Shown in pieces: positions 58,814-64,000 of a DNA stretch of 64,000 nt (position 1 is its first letter; the number at the start of each line of letters is the position of its first letter). A model generated the notes under the pieces. It worked only from the letters and a program-made list of their open reading frames with translations. It made no database searches and was not told the DNA's origin. This stretch comes from Mimachlamys varia (taxonomy: Eukaryota; Mollusca; Bivalvia; Pectinida; Pectinidae). A program made the translations under genes and the position numbers. The stretch covers positions 50,884,401 to 50,948,400 of the forward strand of contig OX392527.1 of assembly GCA_947623455.1 (NCBI GenBank), read 5' to 3'.

Positions 58814-59930
58814 GTTAAAAAGCTTTCTTGTTGAGATTTGAAAAATATGTCAAAGCAAACTTTATAGAAAGCTTCTGAGATGCCCCCTAACACTTTACTA
58901 AGGAATGGCTGACAATTTAGTTTTTGCCTTGCTTGGAAACGATAGTCGACTTCCCTGGATATAAAAGGCACTCAACCTGTCTGAGTGGTTCTCATTGTTG
59001 CGATGAAAGCGCACGGCGACACTTCTATACAACTATAGCCATCACTCTGATTTCTTTCACGAAATGTTTACGATCAGCATCTGAAGAACATTGCCATGGA
59101 TATTGAACTTGAAGGGGTTATTATAACGAAACTATACAATATGACCAAAATAAAAAAAAAAACAATAACCGAGAATTATTATTGCAATTTAGTTTACACC
59201 AACAATTTGTGAGTAAAATAAAGCAAGTACATGAGTAGCAACTGATAAACCTACCTTAGCATTCAATTGAAACATCATGTCAGTAACAGTAATCAGCTCC
59301 TGTGTGGTAAATTTATTATAATATCCGTTTATTTCCGTCCGAAAATGTACCCCTCGCTCGCATGTGTTTTACAAGTAAAGCATGTACATGACCATTACAA
59401 ATACTCGCGTGTTACACAACATTTTCATTATAAGCGCATTATTGGCAAGGCGATGGAAGGTTTATTACAGGTACATGTAGTATTAGGAGCGATTGCATAT
59501 TATGTTCGGAACTTTTCGCTCTGCTTCCGAATGTAAATCAATAACACTGGTGAAGGGGTTAGGTAAGGTGTTTTTATTTATTTTACTTTGCTCTGACACA
59601 CGATTTATGATGATGTGTGCGAGAATGACCATATTCACGTAACTTCAACTTCAAGGTAGATGTGTGTTGGTCAATCCATGTTTCGTAAATGTCACGTGTC
59701 GTTCCCGCATGTGTGTTGCATTTCGCACGGCCAGTGTTCATGTAAAAACTGGTTTGACAAGCTGGTTGCCTTTTATACCCGGGGAAGCCGATTCTCGTTT
59801 CCAAGCAAGGCAAAATCTAAAATTTCTGTCATTCCTTAGTAACCTATAAAGGGGCTTCTCATAAACTTTCTGAAAATTTTGCTTTTAATTGTCGTATTTA
59901 ATTTTAATCTCAAAAAGAAAGTTTTTTAAC
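58814..59930. repeat. Inverted pair (about 200-bp arms) each with a TATA box facing inward
   Basis: 58814-59010 and 59735-59930 are diverged inverse copies sharing GTTTCCAAGCAAGGCAAAA, CATTCCTTAGTAA and AAGAAAG. TATAAAAGGCA stands on + at 58960 and on - at 59777. The spacer of about 700 bp holds no recognised gene. It could be a transposon with inverted ends or duplicated promoter DNA. Confidence 0.65.
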
Positions 59931-59959
59931 ATGCATTGCCAGCTTTAAGGTTGAAATAG

Positions 59960-60420
59960 GGAATATCTAACTATCAACAAAACCATAAATCGAACTCAAA
60001 ATTAATGGAACTGCAAACAAAATATAAACAAAAGAAAGTTTTACGAGTAGATCCTTGAAAACGTACAAGGGAAAAAACGATATATTACGGAAGGTTCGGA
60101 GTCTTCTGCTCCGGCAACCACAGCCGCCATGTAAATCCTGGTCACATCCAAGTAAGCATCAAGTCCTCAAAGTAAAAATTGATTATTTTTCTAATCATAA
60201 CAAGTAAGCATACTAATGTGCATATTCATAAACGTTCACCCTCATGCCATGATACAGAACGTTCTCAAACGGACAAAGATGGAGATCATTTATTCTGCAC
60301 ATAGTCCTCATCGATATTCATCTCTCGAATCCCTGTGCCATACCTTTGTTTCTCAGGAACCGACCTCTAAGCTTCCCAACAATTTTATCCTCGTATGAAA
60401 ACACAAACAAACAAGTCAGC
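59960..60420 (-). mobile_element. Penelope-like 3' end, diverged copy
   Basis: GTCTTCTGCTCCGGCAACCAC, GCCGCCATGTAAATCCTGG and CCTCTCGAATCCCTG-like words correspond in order to the copy at 55675-56165. Many substitutions. Confidence 0.65.
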
Positions 60421-60917
60421 CAAGAGTGCATAGGTTTTTACTTATTACAATATATAAAACAAATTTAGGTCAATAGAAATAATTACATTGAAAAGAAATC
60501 GATGAATTTTGCTAGCAATACCATATATTAAACAACGACTGTCAGTTATTCTATAATAAGCAATTCCTAAAATACAAAATTTCAACATAAATAAAGGAAA
60601 TTAAAAAAATGTTACTTTCTTTTAAAATATCTTTATATCATTATTTTTAAATTAGAAGAAAAAGTACACTTTGGAAGACTAGAAATCGATTGAAATTGTA
60701 GTATCAGAAACCAAGCCCTAGCAACGACAATTAAACGCGTATCTGGAATACATATTTAAGCAATTGGAATGCTATATTTTCCTTTTTTAAACTGAAATAC
60801 GTATCTTTACGAATATCTTACGGATACATTTATCGTACATTTATATTAATGGCTTATATAATGATTTTTTTCTCCTTGATTAGGGCAGAACAATTCTCGA
60901 TTGAATTGATATAAGAA

Positions 60918-61120
60918 GATGACGTAACACACACATATGCTGAATATTTTAAATTTAGTAATAGATACGTTATGCAGAAAAAATGAATTTAACTGCATCA
61001 TACAGCTGTTTCGTCCTCCTAGGATGTTAGGGGCCAAAAGGTGGGAATCAAAAATGTTTAAACTAATGTAGAAGTAGAAGAGTCAGGTTCGTAAAACCCC
61101 TTTAATTTTTGAATTTAGAA
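60918..61120. mobile_element. Unclassified element, uninterrupted copy (empty site for MITE A)
   Basis: GATGACGTAACACACACATA to GTAAAACCCCTTTAATTTTT is collinear with 48938-49560, except for the MITE and a small deletion near CCTAGGATG. It lies just downstream of paralogue 3. Confidence 0.72.
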
Positions 61121-61264
61121 GAAAAATTAAAAAAAAAAATGTGTGTATATTATGAACCGTGCCACTACTCAAATGAGATTAACTGAGGCTCCAGCAAACC
61201 TCGGGAACTAAACATCCACCAGCAGAGTCTGCCACCCCGTCAGAAAATACTATTCGAAATACAT

Positions 61265-61270
61265 TTTATT
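61265..61270 (-). terminator. Poly(A) signal of paralogue 3
   Basis: AATAAA on the - strand about 112 nt after the stop codon. Confidence 0.55.
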
Positions 61271-61381
61271 TTTGTTAGGTCCCTGCGATTCTATTTTGAT
61301 TGCTACATTGCTTACATAAGGTAATAGACATCCATCACGTATATATGAGCTCTAGTATTTTCACATTATCATTTAACATTT

Positions 61382-63405
61382 CTACAACTCAGTCTTGACA
61401 GTGTTCTTGATTTTGTTGGGTACATCCTGTAACAGGAACTTCATCCTCTTCTCGTACAAGTTCTGACCCGGTTCTGGCTGGAACTTCAACTCTAAATAGT
61501 TCCGGTCGTTAGAACTGAACGCCTTCCATGGGACCAGGCCATCTCCGTTAGGATTCCTGGGTGAAATAGATTATTAATCTTCAAACAAATTAGGCAATAT
61601 TCAAAATGTATAGAAGATATGAGAAACCCTTCTTATACCTGTGTTAATATAAGATGATATATTTATATTCAGTCCGACCACGTTTTCTCGAAGTCGACGG
61701 GACTAAAAGGAAACTTCAAGTTGTCCTAGTATTGGAGTTACGTGAGTTTGAATGCTAGTTGTGTAACTATTGGCATGGACCAACAAAATACTTAAAATTA
61801 AAGGGGTCTTCGAGTGTAAACAACTCGTGTAAACAACTGCAAAAATCCTACTTACCCTGTTTTAGCAAAGTTTGTCCAATAAGAGACGAGGATATCAGTA
61901 AAAGATCTTCCCTGCTTAGAAGACAAGGATTCATCCATTTCATTCAGACCTGTGGGACCAAACATATAGACCAGTTCATAGCCATGCCCTGCTCCTTCCA
62001 TCCAGGAGTATTCAGGAATGAAAAATTGAAACTTCAATCCCTGCGAATAGAGGTATTGATATGTGTTTGGAGATGATTTACCCTTCGCATGAAAGTCAAG
62101 AAGTTGTAATGTAGGTGCTATAAACCAAATATCTTCAAACAAAATAGCGATATTTCTTGCTTGTTGCTCTAAGTCGTCGGCAGAAAAATGTTTGCAAAGT
62201 AAATCGGATACGATTGTTTCGTCTTTGAACATTTCCTTGGCTAGTGTTGGTGCAAAAACGTCGCATAGAAGAGAGGTAGGTATACCATCCGTTAGATTGA
62301 ATTCCATAGGCTCCTGAAATTCAGCCGCAACGAAAGATACCATGTTTCCTTCATTGTCTGTTGTACCTGCCAGCACGTCTAAAGATCTAAAGAAAATAGA
62401 TTCATCCGACTGAGGATTATTCAAACTCTCCAAAGGTGAACGAGGAATCAATTCACCGTCAATAGAAGGCCAAATAACCGGTGAAAGGGAATAATTGCCA
62501 AAGTACTGAGTTCCTGGGTCCATCTGAGCTTTCAATAATTCTTCGGAAGTTTTCTTTTTCAGACAATCCACCAAGTTGCTGTTATCAACTTCTTCGTTTT
62601 CGTCGGTAATGCAGCCAACAAACCTCCCTGTAGCTTTGGCTGCTTGTGAAGGATTTAATGCTAAATCCAGAAATCCAACAGCAGATCCGCTTTGGGGAAT
62701 AATACGTGTAAACAGACCAGCATTACTTGGAATCATAGCCAGCCATGTCACAGCGAAGCCACCGGCAGATTCACCAAAAATTGTTACTGATTCAGGATCA
62801 CCTCCGAAGGATGCAATATTCTTATTAACCCACTTAAGGGCTTCAATCATGTCCCAAAGTCCAAAGTTACTCGGTAGTGAAGGATCCTCTGTATTGAGGA
62901 AGCCATATATTCCTAGACGGTAGTTAATAGACACCATTATGACGTCTTTTAGAGCAAAGAATGAAACGTCATATCCCCAACTATTTCCCATAGTAAAGGC
63001 TCCGCCATGGATCCAAACCATTACCGGTTTTCTATCATCAGTCGAAACAGCGCCAGGTACATAAACGTTCAGCTGTAAACAATCCTCACTTAGTTCTGTA
63101 TTTTCTGCTTTTTCCCACATTTCCGGAAAGGCAGATTTATCCTGCATGCAAGAAGGACCAAAGGCAGTTCCGTCAAGTGTTTCGGTCCAAGGTTCCACCG
63201 GAACTGTTTTCTCGAATCTGAGGTCACCAACCGGAGGTTTAGCATATGGAATATTTCGGAACTGCACGACGTCTTTTCCGAGTGTGGGAACTACTATGCC
63301 CTTGATGGGACCGGAAGGAGTGTTGACTGTCGGGAAGGACTGACTCGACGTGAACACGGCAATGGCGGATTGAAGCCAAACATACAGAAGAGTGTTGGGT
63401 CTCAT
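61382..63405 (-). CDS. Carboxylesterase type B, ER-retained, paralogue 3 (574 aa, two exons)
   Basis: Exon 1 is 63405-61856 and exon 2 is 61556-61382, with the intron in the same Gly codon and phase as in paralogues 1 and 2. A signal peptide covers residues 1-21 or so, followed by SQSFPTVNTPSGPIKG. The oxyanion motif reads IHGGAF. FGESAGG gives Ser213, TTDNEGN Glu352 and GAGHGYE His474. The C-terminus is NTVKTEL, so ER retrieval is expected. On the - strand TTTATTTTCAG ends 14 bases before the ATG, so an upstream 5' UTR exon is likely. AATAAA (61270-61265) lies about 112 nt past the stop. The gene is in the opposite orientation to the other two, so it arose by an inverted duplication or a later inversion. 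Its triad is complete and nothing suggests a pseudogene. Confidence 0.95.
61670..61825. mobile_element. Relative of the 6.3-kb pogo-like MITE with one internal unit
   Basis: It begins CAGTCCGACCACGTTTTCTC, has one AAACTTCAAGTTGTCCTAGT unit and then AATACTTAAAATTAAAGGGG, matching AATACTTCAAATTAAATGGG at 6561. It lies in the intron of paralogue 3. The right boundary is uncertain. Confidence 0.6.
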
Positions 63406-63849
63406 CTTCCTGTTTTAACTGAAAATAAAGTGTACATGTGTTATGCAGGTGCTTTTTCATCAGTTTTCTTTATAGATACATGTCTAGATATAGGTACGAT
63501 TAAGGACAGCTTAATATATGATTGTTAATAGTGTAGTCAATCCTGTTATCAATATTCATTATGCTAACATCGGGAATGGAACTGTAAATGTATGTGGACA
63601 CACGTTTTATTTGACGTAGGATTCATTGTAGAAAGAATTGTTTGTAGCAAGCTATGTCTGTCGAGTCATTTAAAAAAAAAAAAGTCACATATGCAATTTT
63701 CTTTTGTACCACATTGTTACCACGTGAAATGCACGTGAAGGTATATTGCCTCTGTAGATGTAAGTTTGATCGATATTGTAACGAGAGGAAAAGAATGTGT
63801 AAGATCCTTTTCGGCCCCGTTGCATTTGGATTTTACTTCGTTTGTTTCA

Positions 63850-64000
63850 TATACACATTTCCGTAGGACACGATTTGAAATTATACAGAACTAGTTTGAT
63901 TTTACTTCTAAATTCATAAATTTCAGGGATTTAACGCACCTGACCCTTCTGCTTCTACATTAGTTTAGAAATTTTGGATTCATACCTTTAGGCCCCTAGC
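63850..64000. mobile_element. Inverse fragment of the unclassified element at 48.9/60.9 kb
   Basis: CTGACCCTTCTGCTTCTACATTAGTTTAG is the inverse of CTAATGTAGAAGCAGAAGGGTCAG at 49480. Upstream, CGATTTGAAATTATACAGAACT also occurs at 57279. Continues beyond the window. Confidence 0.65.

Overview
The window is AT-rich animal DNA with long introns, GT-AG splice sites and a very dense load of short DNA transposons, SINE-like pieces and retroelement fragments. The repeat vocabulary, together with a tandem carboxylesterase cluster, points to a marine invertebrate, most likely a bivalve mollusc. The organism call is an inference.

Left part (1-7243): the last two coding exons of an annexin on the + strand (282-394 and 1337-1462), then about 5.8 kb without a recognised gene. 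That stretch holds a tRNA-like sequence, a 180-bp tandem array, a 68-bp duplication and several MITEs.

Central part (7244-26077, upstream exons perhaps to about 31.7 kb): a complete 10-exon gene on the - strand for protein N-terminal asparagine amidohydrolase (NTAN1), 307 aa, reconstructed exon by exon with consistent splice phases. Its introns carry most of the repeats. The most striking is a minisatellite of about 32 copies directly upstream of exon 4. Its 40-bp unit contains the exon 4 splice acceptor and the first 13-14 exon bases.

26-44.8 kb: no further recognised gene. This part has MITEs with clear terminal inverted repeats and target duplications, a SINE with a 12-bp duplication, an almost perfect 994-bp palindrome flanked by an 8-bp direct duplication, and paired inverted 3' ends of a Penelope-like retroelement.

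Right part (44.9-63.4 kb): three paralogous two-exon carboxylesterases (572, 575 and 574 aa), two on + and one on -. All have a signal peptide, a Ser-Glu-His triad and a C-terminal KTEL that should retain them in the endoplasmic reticulum. All share one intron at the same codon and phase. Between them lie decayed Penelope-like pieces (reverse transcriptase palm motif, C-terminus, 3' UTR, a hammerhead-ribozyme-like motif) and nested insertions.

No operon-like or defence-type system is visible. The novelty is in how the repeats arose: splice-site-derived and transposon-derived minisatellites, a foldback element, and filled versus empty insertion sites within one window.
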